From assembly GCA_002633005.1 (NCBI GenBank), contig NMRA01000062.1, forward strand, positions 479,981 to 543,980: a stretch of 64,000 nt of DNA, given 5' to 3'. Positions 25,025 to 35,920 of the stretch are shown here, one piece after another. The notes under the pieces were generated by a model. It worked only from the letters and a program-made list of their open reading frames with translations. It was not told the DNA's origin and did not search any database. Origin of the DNA: Phoronis australis (Eukaryota > Phoronida > Phoronidae). The translations under genes were made by a program, and so were the position numbers. Position 1 is the stretch's first letter; each line of letters starts with the position of its first letter.

Positions 25025-25138
25025 ATCTATATGTGTTAAAGTGACACCGTAAATACGGGATTGAAATGTTTTACTTTCAAATGCGGAAACATTGACGTCT
25101 GCGTATTGTGCATCTGCACTAATTACTTTCCATAAAAA
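25025..25138 (-). CDS. candidate upstream exon of the VWA7-like gene
   Basis: A 114-nt open segment with phase 0 at both ends, bounded by an acceptor ending CTACAG and a strong donor GAT|GTAAGT. The translation contains ISADAQYADVNVSAF followed by ESKTFQSR. This loosely resembles the region before the VWA domain in VWA7-like proteins, where an ANA/ADA-D motif precedes a HFD-E/S-F motif. It lies on the same strand upstream of the certain exons. The match is weak and the exons that should join it to 21002 were not found, so membership is an inference. Confidence 0.35.
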
Positions 25139-26959
25139 CTGTAGAGCAATGATGAAGGAGTTAATTGTTTCTAAGCACTTTCGGAATTTTTCATTAAACT
25201 TCAAAGGGAAAATTAAAATTGTGAGCTTAATAATCAGGGAGATGCACATTCTTTTTGTAACGTCATTAAGAACCATAAGACCATGGTTTCAATTTTTAAT
25301 GCTAAAGTGAATTTTATCGACTCAGTCACAGATAATTAACTTTAAGAAAAAAACTGAAGTGCGCTTTCTCCAGCATTATTAGTCTATTAATTGATACATC
25401 AAAACATTTAATACGACCCTCTTCTCTTAAACAGTAAATTTGGCAAATTTACCAAATAGAGCCTCCTGAGTGACATTTTTATAGCTGACGTAGCAATTTT
25501 ATCACATTTGGTAAGAAAATTTGGGTAATGTTTTTTTTTTGAATTTGCGAGGCTCTGAAGGTGCGTATGAATTAACATGTACTATGCCTTTTAAGTTATG
25601 AAGTGTATTCGTCTTGAATAAATACACTATAGTTCTCAGCAAGCAGTGATTTAAGTATTAGTAAAACAAAATTATACAAGAATGGAAATATTTGAAATAT
25701 AAACGAACGCTTCCCTAACAAGCGACACCGTTGACAGAATTTAACTAGTGATTAAATGAATATTACATTTTGTATTGTGGAGTAATTTGGTATTATTTGC
25801 AGCTCATTGAATGAAAATAATCCGAAGAAATTTGAAGAAATTGTGTTCATTGTGAACTTGCCACCTTGCGTTAATTTCACATCGCCAGAATATAAAACCA
25901 CGATTCTCCTAAGAATCCTCCTCATTGGCTAGTCTACAATGCGCGCCATGCGGATGGACTGTGGTCATGGTCGCTTTCTCACCACTCTTTGTTAGCGCCA
26001 GTGACATTTGTCGACTGACGACCACTTAGGAAGGGAATTCCAAATTTTTAGGGTTTGCGACGGTTGCATAGTTTGTTTTCCGTTTGCTAACGTACACTAC
26101 GTGATGGCAAAACAGGAATATTTAATTAAAGGACAAAAATGCACGGTTTACGTAATATTCAAAAAAATGTTAAGGTTACATAGCGTTCATATGCCTTATT
26201 AAGTGCTCCGAATTCGTGAAAATAAAACAGATGATATCATGGCATAAACATATAACAGGAAAGGTACACACCATGTTTGTTGAGAGGTCGATAACCATTT
26301 ATGCCTTGATTAACGGAGCTGGCATGGTATTCGTCCTCCGACGCTTTCAAGTACCCGACAGCGCAGAACAAGACGTTCATGGATATCAACACGCACACAT
26401 TAAAATTCATTTTTGTAAGTTCCTCCTCAATTCAAAAACTCTTGAAAGTCGCATCTCTGCTGCACAGTCACGTCGGCCTGGAGACATTCATTCTCATGCA
26501 GTCTGGTTACAAAATGCTGTGCCCTGTCGCATTAAACAAAACGACTTTTAACCCCGAATAGATAATAAGTTTAAAACGTCAAAGTACTTGGTTCCACTGT
26601 AACAATACGGCATCGCCGTGTATCTAGGATATGCAGCGCTATACACCAACTCCGATCTCAAGTGACAAGAACTATCAACGTTTTGGGCTATTTATCTTAT
26701 TTGTTGCTTATCCGATGAGCCTCCGTCCCAAGTATGTGTAAATGGGTTGGTCGTCTTATCTGGAGTTAGTGAGAGCGACGTAAGAGCTCAGGTATGGTGA
26801 CTTGAATAGATCGTCACGTCGTTTATTTGCAATCCAAATCATGGTTCTACCTGATCCGTTTAATTTTCTTGCTTGCATATCCAGAATATCCGCTTTATTT
26901 ATAAGAATAATAATTGCAGGTGGTCTGGTACACGTTGCACAGGACATGCGCAAGCCACT

Positions 26960-27145
26960 CAGGTGGGTCCATTCCACTGATCACCTGGGACCATTTTTAT
27001 GCTTTATCAGCATACAGTTAAAACCGAGCTGAGGAGCTAGAGACTTGACTCAAGGGTCTAGCAGTTCTGCCACAAAGGGATTCGAACCCCCGACCTAGGG
27101 TAAAGAAAGCGGAAACTTATCCCACTAGGCTACAATAGCTTCTCG
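26960..27145 (-). mobile_element. tRNA-derived SINE, copy 2
   Basis: Minus strand. Box A TAGCCTAGTGG at 27132-27122 and a perfect box B GGTTCGAATCC at 27088-27078, 33 nt apart. A non-tRNA body shared with copy 1 follows (AGCTCCTCAGCTCGGTTTTA). This is a polymerase III-promoted SINE, not a tRNA gene. Confidence 0.65.
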
Positions 27146-27223
27146 CAGCCGTTTTATTTGGTTAATTCATCCGCTATTTCCCTATCAGGGTAGTCTTCAC
27201 TCTAAGCAGTCTACAACATCTGA

Positions 27224-27667
27224 ATGTCTATACCAGGGGAACGTTGCTTAACAACTGATTGCTACTCACGATTTAAAAGAGACAACTACATGTACGACAC
27301 TCCTTTAAAGATTACTCACCAGATTGTAATACTGAAGGTGGACTACTTATATACGCCAGAAATGGATTGTGTTTATAAAAAAGGTATTTCATGCAATTTA
27401 AAACGTATGGATGCTTACTTTATCGTATCAAGATACACAACAAACACACAGCTATTGAAACCTCCAGACAATTACATGCACATAAGTATTTTAGATGTAT
27501 TTACGGATGCCATTATTAAATCGAGCGCAGATAACAAAGAACACGTTGTAGCCAACAATCCCAACAAGATTGAGCTGTCCAATATCCCCATTAAGTTGCA
27601 TCGAAAACATTTCCCTTCAAAAGCTCACAGTTCAACAAAAATAAGCGTAAAATTAATCCATGGATAA
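27224..27667 (+). CDS. 147-codon open frame at the 5' side of the LINE relic, function unknown
   Basis: The longest plus-strand frame here. It starts MSIPGERCLTTDCYSRFK and its last third (ELSNIPIKLHRKHFPS, STKISVKL) runs into the linker segment of the LINE relic, so it is probably LINE sequence between the endonuclease and the RT. I recognise no independent domain. It could also be a chance frame in AT-rich sequence. Confidence 0.3.
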   Translation: MSIPGERCLTTDCYSRFKRDNYMYDTPLKITHQIVILKVDYLYTPEMDCVYKKGISCNLKRMDAYFIVSRYTTNTQLLKPPDNYMHISILDVFTDAIIKSSADNKEHVVANNPNKIELSNIPIKLHRKHFPSKAHSSTKISVKLIHG

Positions 27668-29584
27668 AACAAAACAAAGTCTTCATATTTCAGTAAAAAA
27701 AGACAGACAACACAGAATATAAAAGTTACATCCACAACAAGAACTCAAAAAATATGAATAAGATTCCAGAAAGACATGAAATGTGATCAAGAGTGTTTTC
27801 AAAACAAACAACAACTTTTCCAAATTATTAAAATATTCAACAAAACAAAAAGATAAGATATTTGATAAAACGCCAATAGCCCATGAGTACATGCACACAT
27901 TTCTTTATAAATATTGGATGATTATTAGCTAAGAAATTACCAGTCCACCCACACCCTAAATTTGATTATTTCTAATCCAATTCTACGCGAAATAAAGATT
28001 AAATTTCAAGCAGTTAATAACGACAATGTTTTAAAGTCCTTGGGTAATATCAAATCTAAATCTAGCACGTGAGTTGACATCATTTCCACCAAACACGTGA
28101 AACTGATTAGTCTGGTCATAATAAATCACTCACTAGCATTACCATTCAATGTTTCAACACAGGTGATTTTCCAACTTATTTGGAAATTGGCAAAGTTGTG
28201 CCTACGTATACGTACATTTAGGAAGCGACTTAGATGGAAACATTAATAGCAACTGTAGGCAACTCTACTTCAAGCCTCATCAAAATTATTTGAAAAAATG
28301 CCTATGACCAGGTGTATGACTATTTTACTACAAACAATTTCTTATGGGTGTTTTTCAGAAATTAAGATCAGCAGATCTTGAACACTCGAACTAACTGACA
28401 GAATCAACGGACAGGGAGATGAACCCAACAAACATATTTTAGACCTTTCAAAAACCTTTAACACGGTATACCACTGTATATTTCTAGATATACTTTCATT
28501 TTACTGTATAATTGGAGTCGAGCATTTATTCTTCAAAAATTGTTTTACCAATGGAAGCAAATGTGTTTTATATGACAATTCCCACTCCCAAATTTCAACT
28601 ATCATCACAGGCGTACTCGAAAAAATATATTCTTGGTTCCATTTTTTTCTTATTTATGTAAACAACCTCAACAAATCAATATCCCTGGCACACATGTATA
28701 CAATATTTGCTGATGACACCAGTCTTATTCACATACCTTCATCTACAAAATTAACAGACAACGAAATTAAAACTATAACTAATAATAAGCTATGAGACAT
28801 ATTCCGATGGTTATCAGTCGCCAAACAGTCGGTAAATATCACCAAAACTAAATTCACAGTATTCCACTTCCCTCAGAAAAAGAACGAATTAATAATTAAT
28901 ACCTAAACTTACGCTAAACAGTGATAACCTAACTCTTTGTTAAAACAAGTTTTGGCAATAAAGTTTGACAACTCTTTATCCTGGTCTGTACGTATTAATC
29001 TGGTGGGATCAAAAATTGCACAAAGCTTATATATACTTAAAAAACTCAATAAATGCCCTCCTTTATCCACGTTGCCTAGGATTTACGTCTCCTTGATCCT
29101 ACTTTTGGCATCACATTGTGGGGATATGAAAATTTCAGCATATTCCAATTCTTTCGGAACGAGTCTTGTAAATAATCATCAACTCACACTTCTTTGTCCA
29201 TGTAAATCCAATAAGCAAATTAAAAATGACACATCTTGAAGACTTAATATATCCTGCTTGAAAATAAATTCCATTTTTTCACATTCAACTTCCACACTAC
29301 TTTCAAAACAATTTCATTTGCTATCACAACCAAAACAACAGCCCAATAAGAAATTTTTGTTCCCCAGATGTCTTATGAAACTTACTACTACAACGCTATC
29401 CTCCAGACTACATTTTACAAACCAGCCACTATATCTAACTGTATACGTTTTCGCAATCCTAAAATCGTAAATGAAAATAAAATACCCTCTTTAGATCTAA
29501 AAAACATATACATCCATCAACTTGCCGGACTGTCACGATATTACAGGAACAAAATTTTAGATACTTACGTATTAATTATGCAAT
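27600..29584 (+). mobile_element. CR1/Jockey-like LINE relic (endonuclease end plus reverse transcriptase)
   Basis: Plus-strand reading with many stops and shifts. Near 27655 is a PWI-x-K-like linker segment (LIHG then NKTK in the annotated frame, INPWIKQNK in another). At 28438 ILDLSKTFNTVYHCIFLDIL matches the RT motif LDLSKAFDTVxHxxLL. At about 28700 IFADDTSLIHI matches the catalytic YADD box, with Phe in place of Tyr. Downstream are a typical thumb region (KTKFTVFHF, then LLKQVLAIKFDNSLSWSVRI) and a C-terminal stretch. It is non-functional. The reading frame from 27224 may be its upstream part. Confidence 0.7.
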
Positions 29585-29665
29585 AACTTAACTTGCTTCT
29601 CCTGCCACCATCGTAAATAACCATGACCAAATTTCACTATTACACAGAAACATTACTCCTTTTTG

Positions 29666-29741
29666 CTCACGCACACGCACAAACATACACGAGGACGCAC
29701 GCGCACAAACATACACGAGCACGCACGCGCACAAACATACA
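29666..29741. repeat. tandem repeat, ~28-bp unit, about 2.6 copies
   Basis: The unit GCACAAACATACACGAG plus a run of ACGCACGC occurs twice with one change (GGACG/GCACG), then a third partial copy. It follows the 3' end of the LINE relic. Confidence 0.75.
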
Positions 29742-30937
29742 ATAGTCATCACTTTTAAATGAACAACTTGCTTACCATGTTGAATGCTGTGGAGTGTAGA
29801 TGTGAAGCACCCATTCATTCATTGTTACCAAGGTGTCAGGTGTAATTATTTATTGAAGGATTAATCTGCTCTTGATTCCATATGTCTGTGATTGACTGTA
29901 TTTCACTAATTGTTTTGTAAGCCTGTGCCTCTCTCTGTGTCTCTCTCCCTTCCCCCCTCTCTCTCGCTAACTCGCCACCTGTCGTACATTTCGTGACACC
30001 CTGTGGACATGTACATGTATTGTGCACTGTGTTTCGTTTTTGCGGCTATCAAAATTAAAATCTCGATACATTTTATAATACGTTTCTCCAAAGCTCAATT
30101 CTTGAAATTTTGTCTTCTCTACACTCTAAAAACAGCTGTATAGTTTTATTGTTATCTGAAATGCTAAGTACAAGTGGCAAGTTTTATATTAGTGGAAATA
30201 AATGCCCTTATTTAAGACAGTTGAGTGGTTTTATTTTAGTTAAAGGCAAGAGTCCATACCTGATGCGCTAAACACGGCTGGAAGAATTTTTGTTATTGCA
30301 AATAAAATGCTCCTATGTGACGTGTAAATGTGAAAACACTCATCCGAGAACTTACAAGTTAGAGCACACGCATTACACGTGTATAACAGTTTCATAGAAA
30401 CATAGGTATGTCTAGATTATCACTTGTAGTATTTGACAATGTCTAAGGCTGGCAATTGCGTAATAATATCTAAATTTGCGTAATTATATCTAAATTGAAT
30501 GTTCTTGTTGTATCAGTTTCTGTGAAAATTTCGAAGTAAGTGAGTTGCGTCAACTAGGAATTCGGAGCCCTTCAAGCTGATAAGAATGTCTACTCCGGAA
30601 AATTGTGTGCATGTCCGTTGTAACATAGTACGGAAAACTGTAATAAACCATTACGTTTCGATGTGCCTGAGAGCAAGACAAGCCTATTGCATGGCGTGTC
30701 AATCACTTCAGGTGTTACCTGTGAAATCTTACGGTGTAGCAACTTTCGATATCTACCGAATTCATTCTAAAGTTGTGACATAGGTATAAGGGTGCAGCAT
30801 ATCACAACGACTCAGAATTTTAGCATATGCAATGTGTACCATAACGGAACTGCATTTTCTAACAGTTGACGATTAAAAAGATTTTGTAGCAAAGTATTTC
30901 GTATACAATGCAACTATAGAGTAACCGATACCCTTGG

Positions 30938-31200
30938 GGGTCGCTCATATTGACAAGGTACCTGCCGGAGAGCGTGTCCCTCAAAGTTTGAGGGACACGC
31001 GCGGGGTCCAATAGGCCTTTGAATTTCCATTTTGTCCCCGAAAAAGGCCCACTGCATAGGCCTCAACCCCCAAAGGAAGCACTGGCCGTCTTCCTATAGA
31101 AAAATCTACCCCGCAAAGGGGGCCAGTTGGGAATTGGCAGACTTGGCAACAGCAGTTTTTGGTACACGCCTGCGGACACCTTGTCAATATGAGTGACCTT
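30938..31200. mobile_element. fold-back element with 30-bp inverted ends
   Basis: A 263-bp element. Left end GGTCGCTCATATTGACAAGG, right end CCTTGTCAATATGAGTGACC, inverse of each other with one mismatch in the first 20. It contains a perfect 14-bp hairpin at 30972-31000. Confidence 0.75.
30972..31000. repeat. perfect 14-bp inverted repeat
   Basis: GCGTGTCCCTCAAA, one base, then its exact complement TTTGAGGGACACGC. It lies just inside the left end of the fold-back element and would form a stable hairpin in single-stranded DNA or RNA. Confidence 0.85.
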
Positions 31201-31349
31201 CCGAGCATAAAACCTAGCTGCTACAGACGAGATGAAAGACATACACTGTACCGGTTCTGCTTCTTGATTCACCATGCCTTTGAAGAGAAATGGGGTTGAC
31301 CTTGTCCTTCAACGGCCGATGACCTGTCTGTCAGCTGAACCAGGCTCCC

Positions 31350-32022
31350 GTTGAGTAACGCTAGCTCTCTGGTATCACGCAGTAGCACGCGCTTTACCAT
31401 TGGTTGACGTAACTTCAGCAGTCATTGGTTAGCTTCACAACACCGTGAAAAAATGGCGCACTGTGAACTATTTTTAGCCTTGTCATGCTTCTGCAGTAAT
31501 GTTTAATAGCCGCTTGCTTGAAGCACGTACATGTACAATAAAAGCATATCTGGCCAGTTTAACCGGTGTGTTATTCATACTGCATAAATACAGGACAGTA
31601 TCGTAAACAAAAGTCATCGACAGCAGAAAGATGCATTCCGAAAAGGCTCAACCACATTTTCTTGGATTCACATCTCCTGAACATAAATTTTAAGCACCTC
31701 AGTCCATCAGTCATGCCAGCATAGACTATAGAGTATCTATGATGCTAGTTTGTTTGCGTAAAGCGCTACCTGTTGAGAATTTGACTAGCCAGTCAGAAAC
31801 GCTGGTGTAAAAAAGTTTCCCAAGGAAAATTAAGTGACACCTGCGTGCTGGCTACCCACCACCTAGAGGCACGCAGGGAACCAGCGAGCAATGCTAGGAC
31901 CTCGCTAAAAAGCAAGACTTCGCGAGATTTAGTGAGATATTGCCGTGTATTTTAAAGAAAACACGTGACGTTCACTCAATAGATTTTAGCTAGGTCATGG
32001 CGTAAGTCCTAGCGTTACTGAA
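31350..32022. mobile_element. MITE family E, interrupted copy
   Basis: Left end GTTGAGTAACGCTAG at 31350 and right end CTAGCGTTACTGAAC at 32008-32022 are inverse. The body after 31890 (CTAGGACCTCGCTAAAAAGC) matches the copy at 42972-43109 in the opposite order. Family A copy 5 sits inside it. Confidence 0.6.
31364..31889 (+). mobile_element. MITE family A, copy 5, nested in a family E element
   Basis: Interior and right end (GCACGCAGGGAACCAGCGAG) match family A. It lies between a left end GTTGAGTAACGCTAG and a right half of family E, so it inserted into that element. The left family A end is shortened to CTCTCTGGTATCACGC. Confidence 0.7.
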
Positions 32023-32710
32023 CGCACGCCAGGTTTTCAAACAGATCTTACAAGGTTTTTGATAACATTCATATCCGTTGAGGAGACCACAACAAGCGAC
32101 AAGACAAGAATACAAAAGTTATGCCTATCAATCAAAATGTTTGTAGAGCATTGAATGACGGTGAATGCGGAACTTCCAAAACACATCATGATGCAATCTA
32201 CAGCTTTGAGACACAGGTATAGACAGTTCACCACAATTCACAACGTATTTGGGGACATTTTGAATCGTACTAATGTGGCATCGAGATGGAAACAGCGATT
32301 TCAAGTGCAATGAATGAAATATCATCACATATCACACCTTAGATAGTCAAAGGACAAGGCAACGCTTTGTTTCCTTCGGCATGGGGCAACCCAACTAAAA
32401 TCCGCACAGACATTAATGGATTCAAGAGTAGAAATTGCAGCTGTTGGGATCATGATTAAAGAAAGTATACCGCAGTTACCCAAATGGTCTTCCTTCTGAA
32501 CTAAAGCTACTAACATCGGACAGTATAGAAACAGGAAAAACCTGACCCCAGTGCTCCGCTCTGTTCGTATCAAAAACCGGAATAGACCGTAATTTCCTGT
32601 ATGTGCGATAATCACATTGTCTGCTGAGCATTAGTCGCCGCAGTGATATAGCGCTATGGTAAGGTATTACGAGACAGGGAATCACGGCAGGTAAACTGTT
32701 CTCGCACAGG

Positions 32711-32776
32711 CATGGGCTGTGCACGATAGAAGGCTGGGAGGCTATGGGCCCCCACTTTTCAGTGCCGCGCGGCCCA
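32711..32776. mobile_element. short hairpin repeat family D, copy 1
   Basis: CATGGGCTGTGCACGATAG ... GGCTATGGGCCCCCACTTTT ... GTGCCGCGCGGCCCAT. A 65-75-bp element whose ends pair (GGGCGGCGCAC with GTGC-x-GCGCCGCCC in better copies). Confidence 0.55.
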
Positions 32777-33169
32777 TTTCCGCTACGGGTACAGTCCCAT
32801 CGCAGATTTATACAATAGGCTATTATGCACCCATCATTGAGTTCATCACAGAATGAGCAACAATTGCCATGGAAAATCTGAGGTTTCGCAAAAGGTAAGC
32901 TATTCTTTGAAGATTGAAAAACGGTTCTGTGTCCCACACTTTCAGACTTGTAGTATTTATCATGGATGCGTTCCGTAGAACCAGTGCGACCGCGTGCTTC
33001 GCTTGTAATGCATTGCGGTATCTCGCGATGACTTGCGTGATCTTGAACAGAATCAGGGGGCTTGATCGGAATTTTACAATAGATGCTAGTACATGGAGTC
33101 TTATCTACACATACATGCAAAATCTATGACTTGGGTTTTGAATGTGCAAAACAGAAACGATAAGATATA

Positions 33170-34310
33170 TTAATAATAAGCACACATGTTGGAAACTTTA
33201 TCAGCACATGATTTCCGCCCTGGTTCGCACAGTCCAGGATGGCCGACAGGGTCCGCTAGTGGTGACTGCTTTTGGTCCCTCCATTCACTTTTAAAGAGGC
33301 ACTTTTCATCACCCAATTCCTTGCCGTTGCTAATACCGTCACCATCCGAGTCTGTCTTGCATAGCTTCTTTGTCCATTTCTTCAAAGTGCGTTGGAAGTA
33401 GAAGAGAGACGAGAATCACCATAAAAGTGTAAAGGTACCTACTTCTAAATATCCTTGCACGTTTCTATAAAAAGTCTTGCAGTCAATTATTGACAATGCT
33501 GCTGGTTCCATCCTCGTGCCGTTGTAAAGTTAAAGCGATGCAATGTGTTATGTGCAAACCATTTACGGATAAATAACAACTACCATTTGTAGTAATTAAC
33601 TTGAAACGAATACAAAACAAATTGAGATGAACTGTGCCACCCATTTTTCAATTTTTGAGTTAAAGCTGGAGTGATTTTTGATGATCACAAAGCCAGATGT
33701 TCTGAAAGTTTAAATTTTCTTTCTCATAAAGACCAGCCCTGTCTTGCAAAAGTGGCATGGGAAAATAAGACTACATATCTAAAGTGCGTTGCTCTCAAAC
33801 CCACTATTCAAAAACCACCCTACAAGACATTAGAACGACCGTTTTATCATCTTCAACCACTCCACTGACTGGCCTACGTTAATGATATGGCAAATTCTTA
33901 CGACAGTGACACGAACTGCTAACTTTGGTCTTCACGACAGTCGATTGAGAGATACGACTGCGAATGAAACATTCCCGACGAACTTACTACAGGCTTTCCG
34001 ACACTGTGTCCACCATTGTGGGACTTAGGCAAAAGACAAACAGTACTGGGTACAACGCATAGTGACATAGTTCCAATAATACTAAAACCATGGAGCTCAC
34101 AAAGTTTTGTTCTTTAAAATCACGTCCAAATCTGTTTAATATCCCGCCACCCCACGAGTTAATGTGCCCGACTCCTCGCCACAATTCTCCTTTGTTGCAT
34201 GGATGGGGCACTTTATGTCCGTTTGGAATTTCGTACATCAAGTTGGGGTTTCCAGCAACGGAGCGCATAATCAAAAAGTACATAAGCCAACAGGGTCGTG
34301 TATTCCACAT
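33170..34310 (-). CDS. temptin-like secreted protein, gene 1 (two exons)
   Basis: Exon 1 is 34310-34101 (ATG at 34310, donor TTT|GTGAGC); exon 2 is 33379-33170 (acceptor ending CTTTGAAG, TAA stop). Both junctions are phase 0, giving 139 residues. An in-frame TAG lies two codons before the ATG, fixing the start; Met10 is the only other choice. The hydrophobic start (residues 1-20) looks like a signal peptide. Then come NPNLMYEIPNGHKVPHPC, the W-x-G-V-G-H motif, a GGG-x-x-N-x-F-G-x-D-F segment, KTDSDGDGISNGKELGD and VGHPGLCEPG. Known: temptin is a water-borne pheromone component in Aplysia and the fold is Cys-rich and extracellular. The DSDGDG stretch resembles a calcium-binding loop. Inferred: a secreted signalling or binding protein. 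It lies in tandem with a paralogue upstream. Confidence 0.85.
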
Positions 34311-34639
34311 TGTCTACAATGCGTGATACATGTTTACGTCACAGAAAATCATCACTGCTTATTCGGTAATGGTAGCATCACGATGGCCCAAAGATCCGTT
34401 TTGTGTATTGTATATTTCTCTATACTTTCAATCAACGAAGTTTTCACATTCTTTTCTCTAATCAGTTCAATGTTGTTTTGAACGATAATCAAACAAAACA
34501 TTTACTAACAGCCTTTGGAACATCAACGAATGACTTGAAAATTGCAGAATGAATGTTCATAGCTGGCGCCGTTACTTAGCATAGGGAGTAAAGTAGTTAC
34601 CTGTCGGCAACCTGTTTGTGTTTACGGACCGAGCTTTCG

Positions 34640-34990
34640 ATCCCGTCTTGGGTCCTTGTAAGGGTTACTGACACGAATGTTCGCGTCACATGGTCACCAG
34701 TGGGTGGTCTTTGGTGGTTGTACAACACCACCTGTTGGCTGTTACTTGCGAGGAGGCACTGGTAAATAGCTGGTAATTTGTACCCGCTGTCCCTGTTCAA
34801 TTTTGGTTTATTGGTCTTGATTTCGACTGCTTCTATGACTTTACAATTACAATATTTATTTCCTCTAGATATTGTTTTGACTGTAGGTTTGTTAATGTTG
34901 TGCAATATGTCCATACGATGTTCTACGTCTGTAGGTTTGTCAGATGATATGTTAAAGTGTTCTAAAGTACTGAAACACCTGTTCTTTATT
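34640..34990 (-). mobile_element. Penelope-like retroelement 3' fragment (GIY-YIG endonuclease end)
   Basis: Minus strand. It contains CKVIEAVEIKTNKPKLNRD then SGYKLPAIYQCLL. The pattern E-A-x-x-I-x-x-x-K-P-x-L-N-R-D-x-G is the end of the GIY-YIG endonuclease domain that closes many Penelope-like and related retroelement proteins. A tail with RTFVSVTLTRTQDGIESS follows. No RT domain is adjacent. Confidence 0.5.
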
Positions 34991-35201
34991 TTTATGATTA
35001 TACTTTAGAAAGACTCCGCCTTTTCTGTTGTCACACTGCAGTATGAGGTACGAGTTTATTATCTACTCGGTTCGGGATGGAAATGTGTGGCTGAAGAGTT
35101 GGAATGTCTGCTACCTACAGAATCCGACAAAGTCTCTGCTCCTTCACAAATCGCCGATGGATGACTTAAATAAACATCAGGCAGCGATAACAAAAGCAAC
35201 A

Positions 35202-35422
35202 GCATGCGCGCACCCAGCCTAAAATATAGAGGGGCTCGAATTTTTCAGTATGTGGACCTTTTACTGAAAAAACGGGGACTCAAAAAACGGGGTACTGGGC
35301 CTACGTCTATGAATTGTGCATTCCCGCCGAATTCCTGTGGCCTTGTGTCTCGTTTTCTCGGACTCTTTGTTTCTCTGACCTTTTTGCCCACTTCGCCAAA
35401 GGGGGGGGGGGCTGCCCGCATG
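35202..35422 (+). mobile_element. MITE family B, copy 2
   Basis: Begins GCATGCGCGCACCCAGCCT and ends GGGGGGCTGCCCGCATG, an imperfect inverted pair. The internal blocks GGGGCTCGAATTTTTCAG, TATGTGGACCTTTTACTG and TTTTTGCCCACTTCG are shared with copy 3. Confidence 0.7.
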
Positions 35423-35477
35423 TAAGTAAATGCGCACGTGAAAGTTTGCATCTAAATTTTACCAGGAATACAAATAA

Positions 35478-35487
35478 TTTATTTATT
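35478..35487 (-). terminator. candidate poly(A) signals after the temptin-like exons
   Basis: Two overlapping AATAAA motifs on the minus strand, about 90-100 nt after the stop of the decayed third exon. They sit inside unassigned sequence just upstream of the MITE at 35202-35422. They could serve transcripts of temptin-like gene 2 that run through the extra exon. Confidence 0.3.
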
Positions 35488-35576
35488 AGGCAATGGTGTA
35501 AAGTTTTACAACTGCAAAAAAGACCATTGCTCTAGTGAAAGTATTTTTGACACCAAAAGTAACATTTTAACAATCA

Positions 35577-35823
35577 TTAAACAACAACAACTTTACGAAT
35601 TCCAACAAGAACTTCACAAATATAATTTTCTTTGTGTTTGCACTTCCAGCGACCGACGTCACAGTAACCCGGATGTCCAAGTGGCACACTGAAGTTTCCA
35701 GTCGAGGCCTTGGGGTCGCCCACTTCCGTTAGACACGAATAAACAGTTCTTATCACCTAACTCTACGCCGTTAGTCAATCCGTCATGAGCTGAATCTAGA
35801 CGACACAGTCGTTTGTTCCATCT
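35577..35823 (-). pseudogene. third temptin-like second exon, frameshifted
   Basis: Lies 98 bp downstream of exon 2 of temptin-like gene 2. The acceptor TTAATGTTTATTTAG is intact and enters in phase 0 like the other two. It reads RWNKRLCRLDSAHDGLTNGV then ELGDKNCLF, matching the DSDGDG...ELGD-x-x-C region but with DSAHDG replacing DSDGDG. Near 35730 the frame must shift by one base to recover GDPKASTG, VPLGHPGYCDVGRWKC and a Val-rich end at TAA 35577. Without the shift it stops after CATWTSGLL. No third first exon was found, so this is a decayed duplicate exon or gene remnant. Confidence 0.8.
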
Positions 35824-35920
35824 CTAAATAAACATTAACACCACTTGCGAGACTACTGAAAATAATCGACTTGTAACATGATTAGAGGTGGCATACCAGC
35901 ACGTCTTCTGATCTGGTTCG

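Noticed and set aside
26756-26977. A possible exon with DILDMQARKLNGSG before a GTAGAA donor
   Set aside because: No family match, and no splice partner in phase could be identified.
20341-27132. Possible tRNA genes at the GGTTCGAATCC boxes
   Set aside because: No complete acceptor stem or anticodon arm can be drawn around them; the shared non-tRNA body identifies them as SINEs.
32476-33120. A 214-codon minus-strand open frame, the longest in the window
   Set aside because: No known motif, signal peptide or repeat of residues. It runs across hairpin repeat family D copy 1 and lies just downstream of the temptin-like gene. Its composition looks like chance reading of non-coding DNA.
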